Assembly: GCF_964259225.1 (NCBI RefSeq)
Contig: NZ_CAXVKN010000039.1
Length of the DNA stretch: 21,394 nt
Source of the DNA: Catenibacterium mitsuoka_A
GTDB lineage: Bacteria; Bacillota_I; Bacilli_A; Erysipelotrichales; Coprobacillaceae
Direction: 5' to 3' (one strand)
Made by a program: the position numbers and the translations under genes. Each line of letters opens with the position of its first letter. Position 1 is the stretch's first letter. The notes under the pieces were generated by a model. It was not told where the DNA came from and did no database searches. It saw only the letters and a program-made list of their open reading frames with translations. Below, in pieces: positions 1-8,630 of the stretch.

Positions 1-1
1 A

Positions 2-82
2 TATCTTTCTTCTGAAGAACTATTTCTTAACGAACTAGCTAAACTTAATGTAACTGGTAATACTATTTTCTATAAAAGCTAA
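2..82 (+). CDS. C-terminal end of an unidentified protein (5' end outside window)
   Basis: Reading frame 2 is open from the window edge for 26 codons and ends in TAA at 80-82. The tail contains acidic and Leu/Asn-rich residues (SSEELFLNELAKLNV, then ending FYKS). It is too short to assign a family. It would be a gene converging on the metallo-beta-lactamase lipoprotein gene. No clear + strand terminator follows; the hairpin at 173-200 could serve weakly in both directions. Chance open frame is the alternative. Confidence 0.4.
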   Translation, partial: YLSSEELFLNELAKLNVTGNTIFYKS

Positions 83-170
83 CTTATCTTCTTATTTCCA
101 TTTTCTGCTTGCAATTCGGGAAAAAATTATTTTTCTTATTTTATATCCTGTTTTTATGCCTGAATATTAT

Positions 171-200
171 AAAAAGCATGCATTATGGATTGCATGCTTT
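171..200 (-). terminator. Intrinsic terminator of the MBL lipoprotein gene
   Basis: On the minus strand a perfect 9-bp stem (AAAGCATGC / GCATGCTTT, arms 192-200 and 173-181, 10-nt loop) runs into TTTTTATAAT. The 5' arm overlaps the last codons of the coding region, which ends at 183. Confidence 0.65.
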
Positions 201-1187
201 ACAAGGAATATAGCCTTCATTTTGTGCTTCCTGCGAAGAACTAAAATAGACTTTATTCTTATCACTGATAGTTTTTACATACTGACAATCTTCTCTATGA
301 TACTTCTTAGTATTTCTAGATCCTATGTATTGTGTTGTTTGAGTAGTCGTGATTTCTTCTTTACCATTAAAGGTCAATTTATTCTTCTTAGAAACACAAC
401 GGATTGTACCTAATTCATCCGTACGATAGACCTGCATATTATATTTAGAGAATCTCTGTAATGCTTCCTTATGAGGATGACCATACATATTGTCTTTACC
501 GCAAGACACTACAACATAACTCGCCTTCATTCTAGATAACAGATTATCGCTGTTTGAATAAGCTGAACCATGATGACCTGCTTGGAATACATCACATTGT
601 ACATTGTTTAGTTTCTTTTCCATTGATTCTGCAGCATCACCAGTAAAGACAAAACGATGATAACCATCATCATATCTCATACACAAAGATGAATCATTAT
701 TGTTCTGTGCCCCTTCACCTACACCAATAAACTCAATAGAACCCGCACCTACTTGAAAGGTATCTCCTACCTTAGGCACAGTAATTTTCTTTTTCTTCTC
801 TTTAATCGCATTTAATAGTTTCATATATGTATAAGAAGAAGAGGTTCTACTAGACATATATATCTTTTTTACATTTAACTGATAAATAATATTCTTTGCA
901 TCATTTATATGATCCGCATCACAATGCGTTAAAATCAAAGCATCAAGTGCGTTGATATAGTGTTCCTTTAAATAGTTCAAACTGGCATTTTCATATCCAT
1001 CACCGTGTCCTGCATCAATAAGAACTGTTTGGTTATTATTTTGAATAAGTGTTGAATCTCCCTGCCCTACATTAATATAAGTGACTTGAGATTTGATATT
1101 GTTTGATACTTCTTTCTTCGGTGTAGGAGCTGTACTACAACCCGTTATAAGTACCATTGATAAGAATATACTAAATAACTTCTTCAT
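183..1187 (-). CDS. ComEC/Rec2-like metallo-beta-lactamase lipoprotein with C-terminal Ada-like zinc domain
   Basis: The 334-residue product starts with a lipoprotein signal (KK, hydrophobic core, lipobox ITGC with Cys17), so it should be anchored outside the membrane. Residues ~34-270 form a metallo-beta-lactamase domain of the ComEC C-terminal type: VGQGDST near 40, DAGHGDG near 58-64, metal motif H88-C-D90-A-D92-H93, FTGDA, AGHHGS, and a late YGHPH. The last 48 residues (287-334) resemble the Ada-like metal-binding module seen at the end of secreted nucleases and competence proteins (IGSRNTKKYH, then Cys301, Cys329 and Cys332). The family suggests an extracellular phosphodiesterase or nuclease-like hydrolase; the substrate is unknown. 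The SD (AGGAA) is weak and close to the ATG. The upstream 50 bases run into the tnpB element's right end, so the native promoter may be missing. The DNA-uptake membrane channel part of ComEC is not present here. Confidence 0.85.
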   Translation of the reverse strand: MKKLFSIFLSMVLITGCSTAPTPKKEVSNNIKSQVTYINVGQGDSTLIQNNNQTVLIDAGHGDGYENASLNYLKEHYINALDALILTHCDADHINDAKNIIYQLNVKKIYMSSRTSSSYTYMKLLNAIKEKKKKITVPKVGDTFQVGAGSIEFIGVGEGAQNNNDSSLCMRYDDGYHRFVFTGDAAESMEKKLNNVQCDVFQAGHHGSAYSNSDNLLSRMKASYVVVSCGKDNMYGHPHKEALQRFSKYNMQVYRTDELGTIRCVSKKNKLTFNGKEEITTTQTTQYIGSRNTKKYHREDCQYVKTISDKNKVYFSSSQEAQNEGYIPCKACNP

Positions 1188-1194
1188 AAATTCC

Positions 1195-1400
1195 TGCCAC
1201 TCAAAATGTGATTAAACATACTCACATCGAGATAATGTAAGTTCTCACGAACATTACTTACTATGTCACCGTGCATGCTTTGGATTGATCGAAATCATAT
1301 CTACTCACAAGTTCTAGTGCACTCCATAGTCGTAAATTCCCGAAATAGCCTTCGGTACATACTTGCGTTTGCGTTCATTTATGCAACTTCGTAAGTCGTA
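1195..1400 (-). ncRNA. Probable TnpB right end / omega (reRNA) guide-RNA scaffold
   Basis: Known TnpB elements transcribe a guide RNA from the 3' end of tnpB through the right end. Here the minus strand downstream of tnpB is compactly structured. It has CCGAA/TTCGG at 1340-1355, then a hairpin at 1237-1257 with GTAA-T-GTTC paired to GAAC-TTAC around a GUGA tetraloop, then a small CTC/GAG hairpin. The exact ends and the guide boundary are not visible; the limits given are approximate. Confidence 0.4.
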
Positions 1401-2542
1401 GCATCTCTCAGATTTAGTGCAGCATTGAAATCTCTGTCTTCGATATAGCCACAGTCACATTTGAAAACTCTATCTGAAAGCTTTAAATCTTTCTTGATAC
1501 TTTTACAGCAATGACATGTTTTAGATGATGGGAACCATCTATCTACTATTCGAAGTTCAATTCCAGTCTCCTTGCATTTAGCTAGAAGCTTTGTTTTAAA
1601 TTCATAAAACTTCTGCGAAGCAACTGCCTTTGAAAGATGTCTGTTCTTCATCATTCCTGATGCGTTTAAATCTTCAATCGTTATATAAGATGGCTTGGTT
1701 TTCACTATCTCTGCGATTGTCTTATTGATGTAATCAGTACGAATATTGTCTATTCTGTGATGAATTTTTTGTATCTTAAGCCTTTGTTTCTGTATATTTC
1801 TTTTTTGAGTGGACCCTCCTTTCTTTAGATTTTCATACTTTCGAGAAAGACTTCTCTGTTCTCGAATAAGCTTTTTTTCAAGCTTCTTTAATTTTGCAGA
1901 TTTATTGATGTTCTTATAAGTCTTACCATTAGAAACAATCGCAAAGTCCTTTAATCCAAGGTCAATGCCAATTCCTTTACTGGAATTATTGGCTGTCCTT
2001 CTATCTGGGATTTCTATAAGAACTGAAACATAGTATCTGTCAGCCTTTATTGAGACATGACCGCTCTTAATTACATATCCGTCTTTCGTTATGGGAATAT
2101 ATCCTTTCTCTTTGATGCGTACCCACCCAAGTGACGGAATCTTGATTCTGTGTCTTTCGCAAAGGCAATCTTTAGGATTATTCCTTACAAAATACATCTT
2201 TACATCAGATCTGCCTTTCTTCTTAAATTTTGGAAAGGCACTCTTGTGATCAAAGAATCTTTTAAATGCGGTCTGTCCGTTATTTACTGCCTGTGTTACC
2301 GATTTTGAATAAGCTTCCTTGATCCAGGAATATTCTGGATGGCTCGGAAGAAACTCATTGTTAAGCCATACTCTAAACTGGCTGCTGCTCATAAACTTTT
2401 TGCCACTTTCATGAAGCTCCTTATTATGAGCAAGATAGAAATTATAGATAAATCTGCAAGTACCTATTGTTTTACGAATCTTGACTTTCTGCTCCTCTGT
2501 TGGATTTATTTCCGTCTTGAAGCTCTTCAGCAATTCCCTCAT
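1379..2542 (-). CDS. tnpB: TnpB family RNA-guided endonuclease (transposon-encoded)
   Basis: The 387-residue product has the usual TnpB length and layout. An N-terminal helix-turn-helix region (KSFKTEINPTEEQKVKIRKT, then TCRFIYNFYL) precedes an OB-like wedge with KFPxFKKKG-type residues at ~104-110. The RuvC-like core has Asp194 in GIDLGLKDF, Glu290 in TIEDLNASG and Asp371 in EDRDFNAALNL. A zinc ribbon has Cys343, 345, 346, 362 and 364. All three catalytic acids are present, so the nuclease could be active. TnpB proteins cut DNA matching the guide from the element's right end and favour element retention. The ATG at 2542 is preceded by an in-frame stop. No classic SD at normal spacing is seen (GAAAGGG abuts the ATG). 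A 42-codon ORF in another frame (2600-2472) overlaps the start. The partner tnpA is only a relic. Confidence 0.92.
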   Translation of the reverse strand: MRELLKSFKTEINPTEEQKVKIRKTIGTCRFIYNFYLAHNKELHESGKKFMSSSQFRVWLNNEFLPSHPEYSWIKEAYSKSVTQAVNNGQTAFKRFFDHKSAFPKFKKKGRSDVKMYFVRNNPKDCLCERHRIKIPSLGWVRIKEKGYIPITKDGYVIKSGHVSIKADRYYVSVLIEIPDRRTANNSSKGIGIDLGLKDFAIVSNGKTYKNINKSAKLKKLEKKLIREQRSLSRKYENLKKGGSTQKRNIQKQRLKIQKIHHRIDNIRTDYINKTIAEIVKTKPSYITIEDLNASGMMKNRHLSKAVASQKFYEFKTKLLAKCKETGIELRIVDRWFPSSKTCHCCKSIKKDLKLSDRVFKCDCGYIEDRDFNAALNLRDATTYEVA

Positions 2543-2731
2543 CCCTTTCTATCAGTTTTTTATACTTACGAAGCCCTTTACAGCCTGCAGGAGAACACAT
2601 GAAGTATTGAAACAATATTCTGCATGAGTTCTCCATCTGATTTCTAATCTAATTATAGAACAAACAGAAAATCTATGCATCAAATTTAGCTTCAAGAACG
2701 CCGATTTATAGGCGTTAATAAAATTTAATTT

Positions 2732-2964
2732 TCACTTACCTGTGGCTTGTGGGTATTCAAATAAATCTTTTACATTACAAAACCATCTTAAAAATGCAAC
2801 TTGATTTAGTAAATGCTGATTGTAAGTATAATAATGCCTTTAGTTTGGGGTCGGTTTGCCTTTAAATTTTCTTCACTAGCTAAACGTTATAATATCTTAA
2901 CAGATACGCCTAAAAGTTCAGTAAGTTCCTTTGGTTTATAATTTATGATATTTAATGTGTTCAT
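2732..2964 (-). pseudogene. Relic of IS607-family serine recombinase (tnpA) with MerR-like N-terminus
   Basis: From an ATG at 2964 with SD GAGGGAG, 25 codons give an N-terminus ending IINYKPKELTELLGVSVKIL, the helix-turn-helix typical of IS607 TnpA. An in-frame TAA (2887-2889) follows where the family has Gln (KTLQRW). Past it the same frame reads RLASEENLKANR, which matches the family's RWD..G.LKAxRTPTNRR segment. A frameshift then gives HYYTYNQH, joined directly to LLNQVAFLRWFCN, which resembles a region well inside the recombinase domain. About 30 codons carrying the catalytic Ser segment seem deleted. The fragment ends at TGA 2732-2734. Homology is judged by eye from family knowledge. Confidence 0.72.
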
Positions 2965-3080
2965 TTTAACGCTCCCTCTATGAGCATATTTAAACACATT
3001 CAAACACAATGGTCGATATATTCAGTTACTTATAGTTCACTCCTGTCACTCATTATAGACAACTATTTTTCTTCTACAAG

Positions 3081-3106
3081 AAAAAAAGACAGGAAAAAAT
3101 CCTGCC
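3081..3106 (-). terminator. Terminator of the lemA-DUF2207 operon
   Basis: Minus-strand stem GGCAGGA/TCCTGTC (arms 3100-3106 and 3088-3094, one G-U pair, 5-nt loop) is followed by seven T residues (3081-3087). It begins directly after the stop codon of the DUF2207 gene. Confidence 0.85.
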
Positions 3107-3107
3107 T

Positions 3108-4793
3108 CTAACGGACACCGCCGCCTCCACCACCGGAGAAGCCGCCTCCACCACCACTAAATGATGATGAACCACCTTGTCCTGCACTTGCAGCTGAAGA
3201 AGCTGCACTCATACTATTATGTGCAAATGTATGTGTATAGTAGTAAATTGGAAAATTATTGTAAGTTGATGTTTCTTCATAACGAGGAATCGCAACCTTC
3301 AATTGTTTTTCTACGCGATCTGCAATACCAAGTACTGCAGCAAAGATGAGGTATTCATCCCAAAGTTTAACTTCAATGGTAGCTTTTTCTTTCATATTGT
3401 CTTCATCCTCAAGGAAGTTATTAAATCCCCATACATAAAGACATTGATCATATGCTTTATCTGTCCATACTGTACGATCACGTGGAATATTCCAGAATAA
3501 TAAGCGTTTATAAATAGTTTTAGTTTTCGCATAGCGATTCTTATTCATAGAATCTTCTGTGACATTATCCACTTTAGTGAACCAATCATCGATCTTCTTA
3601 TAGTGTTTGCTGCACCATTTCTGAAATGCTTTTGTTTGAAGAACACCATCTTTAGACGCAAGAATAAACATCTTATAAAGTGCTGTTTCCTGCTTGTTCT
3701 CAAACTTTGCATCTACATCAAGATACATATCATAATTCTTTTTCTTGACGATTGCGCCACTTTCCTTTTCTCTAATTGTGATGATACCATCACGTACCCA
3801 TTTCAAGATAAATCCAGACACAAGGTTTTCACGACTCTCATCACCACCTATAATATCCAGCTTTTTAGCTAGATAATAGAACAAGAATATATCTTTATTA
3901 CATGGAATTTCTCTAAATGGAGTTACTTCTTTGCCTTTAATTGTACGTCCATTCTCAAATACAACACCCGAATCTGATAATACAATAACAGCAACTATAA
4001 TAAAGATAAGCATTAAAATCACAAAGATGATGAAGATAAAGATCATAATCATCGCTGCTTTTGACATGCTGCCAGAATAACTAGATCCTTCTTTTGCGTC
4101 CTTCACAACATCTTCAAACTTTTCACTTGCATGACGTTTATTAGGTGATGTATAAGAATTACTTTCAAGACCCATTAATAACTGCATCTTATTACTGCCC
4201 AAAGAGTCTGTTTTTAAAGTAACACCACCATTATCAAAATTCACACTACCCGAATAACCAAATGCCCAGATTTTCGCATTCTCTTTACTATAGGGTGTAA
4301 TACCAGTCACATGAATAGTAACATCTGCAACATCCAATGACATATCACTAATAAAAGCATAGTTAATACCCTGCTGGTCCTTATACTGATTCACAAAATG
4401 TTCAATCTGGTAAACCATTGTATAAGAACGTGTCCCATAATCACCTAGACCAAAGCACAACTCATAGTGGCCACCATCTTTAATCAAACCACATTTATTA
4501 ATTTTAGATTCTCTAGAAACATCAGAATCCCATGTACCGATATTTTTGTATGTTACCCCATGATCGTCAGTGACACCAATAAGTGTCAATGGCTGATCAT
4601 TCATACCATTGAATATTTTGTATCCTTCTGTCCCTTCCGATACATCCATATCCCATTTCTCTACAAATGTTGCTGTACCATTTTGATCAATTTGGCAGGT
4701 AATGCCAATATTGGTTACTTTTGTGCTTGATGCATCAACTGCAGTTGGCATCAACAGCAACAATACTGTAAGAAATGATAATAAGCGTTTCAT
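3108..4793 (-). CDS. DUF2207 family membrane protein with Gly-rich tail
   Basis: The 561-residue product has a cleavable-type signal peptide (1-22, ending VDASS), an extracellular beta-rich DUF2207 domain (~24-240), one strong membrane segment (246-272) and a long cytoplasmic region. The tail is a Ser/Gly run (about 533-561) ending in repeated glycines, a hallmark of DUF2207 proteins. Function is unknown for the family. It is regularly encoded beside LemA, as here, where its ATG shares one base with the lemA stop (TAATG), showing translational coupling. The DUF2207 domain is followed by the usual membrane segment without an obvious second one. A roughly 8-residue polyglycine at the C-terminus suggests a membrane or protein contact, but this is inference. 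Confidence 0.85.
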   Translation of the reverse strand: MKRLLSFLTVLLLLMPTAVDASSTKVTNIGITCQIDQNGTATFVEKWDMDVSEGTEGYKIFNGMNDQPLTLIGVTDDHGVTYKNIGTWDSDVSRESKINKCGLIKDGGHYELCFGLGDYGTRSYTMVYQIEHFVNQYKDQQGINYAFISDMSLDVADVTIHVTGITPYSKENAKIWAFGYSGSVNFDNGGVTLKTDSLGSNKMQLLMGLESNSYTSPNKRHASEKFEDVVKDAKEGSSYSGSMSKAAMIMIFIFIIFVILMLIFIIVAVIVLSDSGVVFENGRTIKGKEVTPFREIPCNKDIFLFYYLAKKLDIIGGDESRENLVSGFILKWVRDGIITIREKESGAIVKKKNYDMYLDVDAKFENKQETALYKMFILASKDGVLQTKAFQKWCSKHYKKIDDWFTKVDNVTEDSMNKNRYAKTKTIYKRLLFWNIPRDRTVWTDKAYDQCLYVWGFNNFLEDEDNMKEKATIEVKLWDEYLIFAAVLGIADRVEKQLKVAIPRYEETSTYNNFPIYYYTHTFAHNSMSAASSAASAGQGGSSSFSGGGGGFSGGGGGGVR

Positions 4794-5335
4794 TAGAATT
4801 GTACCTTTGGTACTTCTTTAGATGCTTCATCCACTTCAAAGAAGTTCATCTTTTCAAAGTGGAACATTGAAGCAATGATATTAGAAGGGAACATTTCTAA
4901 CTTATTCACATACTGTTTAACATCATCATTATAGAACTGTCTTGCATAACTGATCTTATCTTCAGTTTCCTTTAAATCATTCTGTAAAGACATGAAGTTT
5001 GTATTAGCCTTTAAATCAGGATAACTTTCCTGAAGCATCATTAAACGACTTAATGATCTTTCTAATTCACCAGCATTCTTAAGCTGTTCTTCTGGTGTGG
5101 AAGCAGTTACATAACTGTTTCTTGCACGAATAGCTCCTTCAAGCGTTTCCTTTTCATGCTTTGCATAACCTTTTACAGTTTCTACAATATTAGGAATCAT
5201 ATCTGCACGTCTTTTTAATTGAACATCAATCTGTGCCCATGCAGCAAGGCACTTATTTTTAGACTTAACAAGTCCATTGTATGTTGCGATTGTATATAAA
5301 ACGATTAATACAATCACCACTACCGCAATAATCAT
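4793..5335 (-). CDS. lemA: LemA family protein
   Basis: The 180-residue product has one N-terminal membrane helix (about 2-18, with almost no exterior tail) followed by a long cytoplasmic or surface helical bundle. Family signatures are visible: YNGLVKSKNKCLAAWAQIDV, LKRRADMIPNIVETVKGYA, and FPSNIIASMFHFEKMNFFEV near the C-terminus. LemA proteins are small membrane-anchored coiled-coil proteins of unknown biochemical role. The start is supported by an excellent AGGAGG SD at 5341-5349. It is the first gene of a two-gene operon with the DUF2207 protein. The operon is isolated from carB by the terminator at 5393-5424. Confidence 0.92.
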   Translation of the reverse strand: MIIAVVVIVLIVLYTIATYNGLVKSKNKCLAAWAQIDVQLKRRADMIPNIVETVKGYAKHEKETLEGAIRARNSYVTASTPEEQLKNAGELERSLSRLMMLQESYPDLKANTNFMSLQNDLKETEDKISYARQFYNDDVKQYVNKLEMFPSNIIASMFHFEKMNFFEVDEASKEVPKVQF

Positions 5336-5392
5336 AATTACGTCCTCCTTTGTATATGCATAATTATATCAACAAACACATGTGAAACATAG

Positions 5393-5424
5393 AAAAAAAG
5401 GCTATGATGCAAAATCATAGCCTT
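5393..5424 (-). terminator. Terminator of carAB
   Basis: Perfect 11-bp minus-strand stem AAGGCTATGAT/ATCATAGCCTT (5414-5424 with 5398-5408) with a 5-nt loop, then a T-run at 5393-5399. It lies 7 bases after the carB stop. Confidence 0.93.
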
Positions 5425-5431
5425 AAGGTGT

Positions 5432-8400
5432 TTACTTTAATTTTGTAATATCAACTAATGAAGTTGGACCCTGATGTCTCTTTTCTAGACAGTTAATTAA
5501 TGCCTGTGCTGTATCTAATGATGTATAGATAGGGATACCTGCTTCAACTGCAAATCTTCTAATTAAGAAACCATCCTTTAAGTTATCGTTTCTTGTAGGA
5601 ATATCGATAACTAAGTCAACAGTATCAGTTAACATTAAGTCAAAGATTGTGTTAGACTTTTCTGCAATTCTGTTAACTCTATGAACTGGTACATCATGTT
5701 CCTTTAAGAAGTTATAAGTACCTTCTGTTGAATAAAGGTCATATCCAAACATATAGAACTGCTTAGCAATTGGTAAGAATTCTTCTTTAGAGCTGTCCTT
5801 GATTGTACAGATGATATTCTTTCTCTTTGGTAAGTTGATACCTGTTCCAATGAATGCCTTATAGATTGCTTCGTCAAATGTCTTTGCGATACCTAATACT
5901 TCACCTGTAGATTTCATTTCTGGGCCAAGTGAAATTTCAGCACCCTTGATCTTTTCAAATGAGAAGACTGGCATCTTAACTGCAACAGTTTCTTTTTCTG
6001 GCTGTAAACCATATTCATAACCCTGATCCTTAATTGAATGACCCATGATAACCTTAGTTGCAACATCTACTACTGGAATATCTGTTACCTTTGAGATATA
6101 TGGAATTGTACGAGAAGATCTTGGGTTTACTTCGATTACATAAACTTCATCTTCATATACGATGAACTGGATGTTAATTAATCCAATAACGTGTAATGCT
6201 TTTGCTAAGCGCTGAGTGTAGTCACAGATAACTTGCTTGATTTCAGGCTTGATCTTCTGTGGTGGATATACTGAGATACTATCACCAGAGTGAACACCAG
6301 CTCTTTCAACGTGTTCCATAACACCAGGAATAAGTACGCCGTTTTCATCACATACAGCATCTACTTCTACTTCCTTACCTGATAAGTACTTATCGATAAG
6401 AATTGGATGTTCCTGGAACTGACGGTTGATGATCTTCATGAACTTCTTGATATCACCATCATTTAAGGCGATTTCCATACCCGCACCACCTAATACATAT
6501 GATGGACGTACAAGTACTGGGTAACCTAATTTATTTGCAACTTCTAATGCTTCATCTACAGTAAATACTGTTGCCCCTCTAGGACGATCGATTTCACATT
6601 TTTCTAACACTTCATCAAAACGTTCTCTGTCTTCTGCAGCATCTACGCTATCAGCTGAAGTACCAAGGATAGGAACTCCCATATCCATTAAGTCCTGAGT
6701 TAACTTAATAGCTGTCTGACCACCAAACTGAACGATTGCGCCATCTGGTTTTTCAAGTTCAACAATGCTCTGAACATCTTCCTGAGTAAGTGGTTCAAAG
6801 TATAATCTATCAGCGATATCGAAGTCAGTAGAAACTGTTTCTGGGTTGTTGTTGACGATGATTGTTTCATAGCCAGCCGCTCTTAATGCCCATACACAAT
6901 GTACTGAACAATAGTCGAATTCGATACCCTGTCCAATACGGATTGGTCCTGAACCTAATACCATAACCTTCTTACGAGTGTTATCTGGTTTAATTTCATG
7001 TTCTCCACCATATACTGAATAGAAATATGGAGTTTCCGCATCAAATTCTGCAGCACAAGTATCAACTGTCTTGAATGCAGCAGTAATATTGTTTTCTAAA
7101 CGATAATCATGAATTTCATTCTTATCTTTACCAGTTAAGTCTGCAATAACTCTATCTGGGAATTCAACTCTCTTAGCAGCCTTTAATAATTCTGGAGTTA
7201 ATTCTTCTGTCTTTAATTTATTTTCGATTTCTACAAGATGTTTGATCTTATCAATAAACCATGAATCAATCTTAGTGATATTATGGATTTCTTCTTCAGT
7301 AATGCCCTGTCTTAATGCTTCGGCTACTGCGAAGATTCTCTGGTCATCTACATCTTTTAATTTAGTTCTTAAGTATTCTGTGTCTTTACCTTCCATTTCA
7401 GGAATTGATAAATAGAATACATTCTGTTCAAGTGAACGTAATGCTTTCATTAAAGCACCTTCGAAGTTATTACAGATTGCCATAACTTCACCAGTTGCCT
7501 TCATCTGTGTACCAAGTTTTCTTGATGCACCATAGAACTTATCGAATGGCCATTTAGGAATCTTACATACGATATAGTCTAATGTTGGTTCATAAGAAGC
7601 ATATGTCTTACCTGTTACAGCGTTCACGATTTCATCAAGTGAATAACCTAATGCAATCTTAGCAGCTAACTTTGCAATTGGGTAACCAGTTGCTTTAGAA
7701 GCTAAAGCTGAAGAACGGCTGACACGTGGGTTAACTTCGATAACACAATATTCAAAAGAATTTGGGTTTAATGCGAACTGTACGTTACATCCACCCTTGA
7801 TATTTAATGCAGTGATGATGTTTAAAGCAGAGCTTCTTAACATCTGATATTCTTTATCACCTAAAGTCTGAGAAGGAGCTACTACGATAGAGTCACCAGT
7901 ATGAACACCTACTGGGTCAACGTTTTCCATATTACATACTGTAATACAGTTACCATTGCCATCTCTCATTACTTCGTATTCGATTTCCTTCCAACCGGCA
8001 ATACATCTTTCAATTAAGCACTGAGATACACGTGATAATCTTAAACCATTAGTACAGATATCATGTAATTCTTCAGGAGTTTCAGCAATACCTCCACCAG
8101 TACCACCAAGTGTATATGCTGGTCTTACTACTACTGGGTAACCAATCTTTTCAGCAAATTCTAATGCATCATCTACATGGTTAACAACTGTTGAAGCAGC
8201 CACTGGTTCATGAATTCTTTCCATTAATTCCTTGAATTCAAGACGGTCTTCTGCAAGCTTGATTGTAGTTGTATTAGTACCGATAGTACGTACGTTATGT
8301 GCTTCTAAGAAACCTTCATCATCAAGTGCCATAGCAATATTTAAGGCATTCTGACCACCAAGAGTTGGTAAAATTGAATCTGGTTTTTCTTTTAAGATTA

Positions 8401-8629
8401 AGTTCTTAACAACAGGAACTGTTAAAGGTTCAATATAAACATGATCTGCAATATCCTTATCAGTCATGATTGTTGCAGGGTTAGAGTTAATAAGAACGAC
8501 TTCAATTCCTTCTTCTTTTAATGCACGACAAGCCTGAGTACCTGCATAGTCGAATTCAGCTGCCTGTCCAATAATAATTGGTCCTGATCCAATAACAAGA
8601 ACCTTTTTTATATCTTTATTCTTAGGCAT
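5432..8629 (-). CDS. carB: Carbamoyl-phosphate synthase large subunit
   Basis: This 1065-residue protein is full length for CarB. It uses ammonia delivered by CarA, bicarbonate and two ATP to make carbamoyl phosphate for UMP and arginine synthesis. Two homologous ATP-grasp halves are seen. The first (about 1-400) begins VLVIGSGPIIIGQAAEFDYAG, and the second (about 550-930) begins VMVLGSGPIRIGQGIEFDY. An oligomerization segment lies between them. The C-terminal MGS-like allosteric domain (about 931-1065) carries LYSTEGTYNFLKEH and IDIPTRN; it is where UMP/ornithine-type effectors act in relatives. Both halves keep EVNPR motifs (EVNPRVSRSSA, EVNPRSSRTIP). The start lies one base after the carA stop with a GGAGGG SD inside carA, so the two are co-translated. 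No other pyr or arg genes flank it. Confidence 0.98.
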   Translation of the reverse strand: MPKNKDIKKVLVIGSGPIIIGQAAEFDYAGTQACRALKEEGIEVVLINSNPATIMTDKDIADHVYIEPLTVPVVKNLILKEKPDSILPTLGGQNALNIAMALDDEGFLEAHNVRTIGTNTTTIKLAEDRLEFKELMERIHEPVAASTVVNHVDDALEFAEKIGYPVVVRPAYTLGGTGGGIAETPEELHDICTNGLRLSRVSQCLIERCIAGWKEIEYEVMRDGNGNCITVCNMENVDPVGVHTGDSIVVAPSQTLGDKEYQMLRSSALNIITALNIKGGCNVQFALNPNSFEYCVIEVNPRVSRSSALASKATGYPIAKLAAKIALGYSLDEIVNAVTGKTYASYEPTLDYIVCKIPKWPFDKFYGASRKLGTQMKATGEVMAICNNFEGALMKALRSLEQNVFYLSIPEMEGKDTEYLRTKLKDVDDQRIFAVAEALRQGITEEEIHNITKIDSWFIDKIKHLVEIENKLKTEELTPELLKAAKRVEFPDRVIADLTGKDKNEIHDYRLENNITAAFKTVDTCAAEFDAETPYFYSVYGGEHEIKPDNTRKKVMVLGSGPIRIGQGIEFDYCSVHCVWALRAAGYETIIVNNNPETVSTDFDIADRLYFEPLTQEDVQSIVELEKPDGAIVQFGGQTAIKLTQDLMDMGVPILGTSADSVDAAEDRERFDEVLEKCEIDRPRGATVFTVDEALEVANKLGYPVLVRPSYVLGGAGMEIALNDGDIKKFMKIINRQFQEHPILIDKYLSGKEVEVDAVCDENGVLIPGVMEHVERAGVHSGDSISVYPPQKIKPEIKQVICDYTQRLAKALHVIGLINIQFIVYEDEVYVIEVNPRSSRTIPYISKVTDIPVVDVATKVIMGHSIKDQGYEYGLQPEKETVAVKMPVFSFEKIKGAEISLGPEMKSTGEVLGIAKTFDEAIYKAFIGTGINLPKRKNIICTIKDSSKEEFLPIAKQFYMFGYDLYSTEGTYNFLKEHDVPVHRVNRIAEKSNTIFDLMLTDTVDLVIDIPTRNDNLKDGFLIRRFAVEAGIPIYTSLDTAQALINCLEKRHQGPTSLVDITKLK

Positions 8630-8630
8630 T

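Larger units (their letters stand above)
1195..2964 (-). mobile_element. Degenerate tnpA-tnpB insertion element (IS607-like)
   Basis: Reading the minus strand, a decayed IS607-type tnpA (2964-2732) is followed by an intact tnpB (2542-1379) and a structured right end that stops next to the MBL lipoprotein gene. Between tnpA and tnpB (2543-2731) lie an imperfect palindrome (2628-2661, GTTCT..AGAAC with inner GATT/AATC) and a small hairpin (2697-2716, AACGCC/GGCGTT), but no other gene. From 2965 to 3080 I see only AT-rich DNA. Without a working TnpA the element should not move by itself. The outer boundaries are estimates, since no direct repeats or element copy are available for comparison. Confidence 0.55.

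Noticed and set aside
156..413. 85-codon + strand open frame
   Set aside because: It is antisense to the lipoprotein gene's conserved C-terminal zinc domain, lacks an SD, and has no recognisable motif.
2697..2716. Hairpin AACGCC/GGCGTT as a terminator
   Set aside because: A 6-bp stem without a T-run on either strand; possibly an element-end feature, but nothing supports a specific role.
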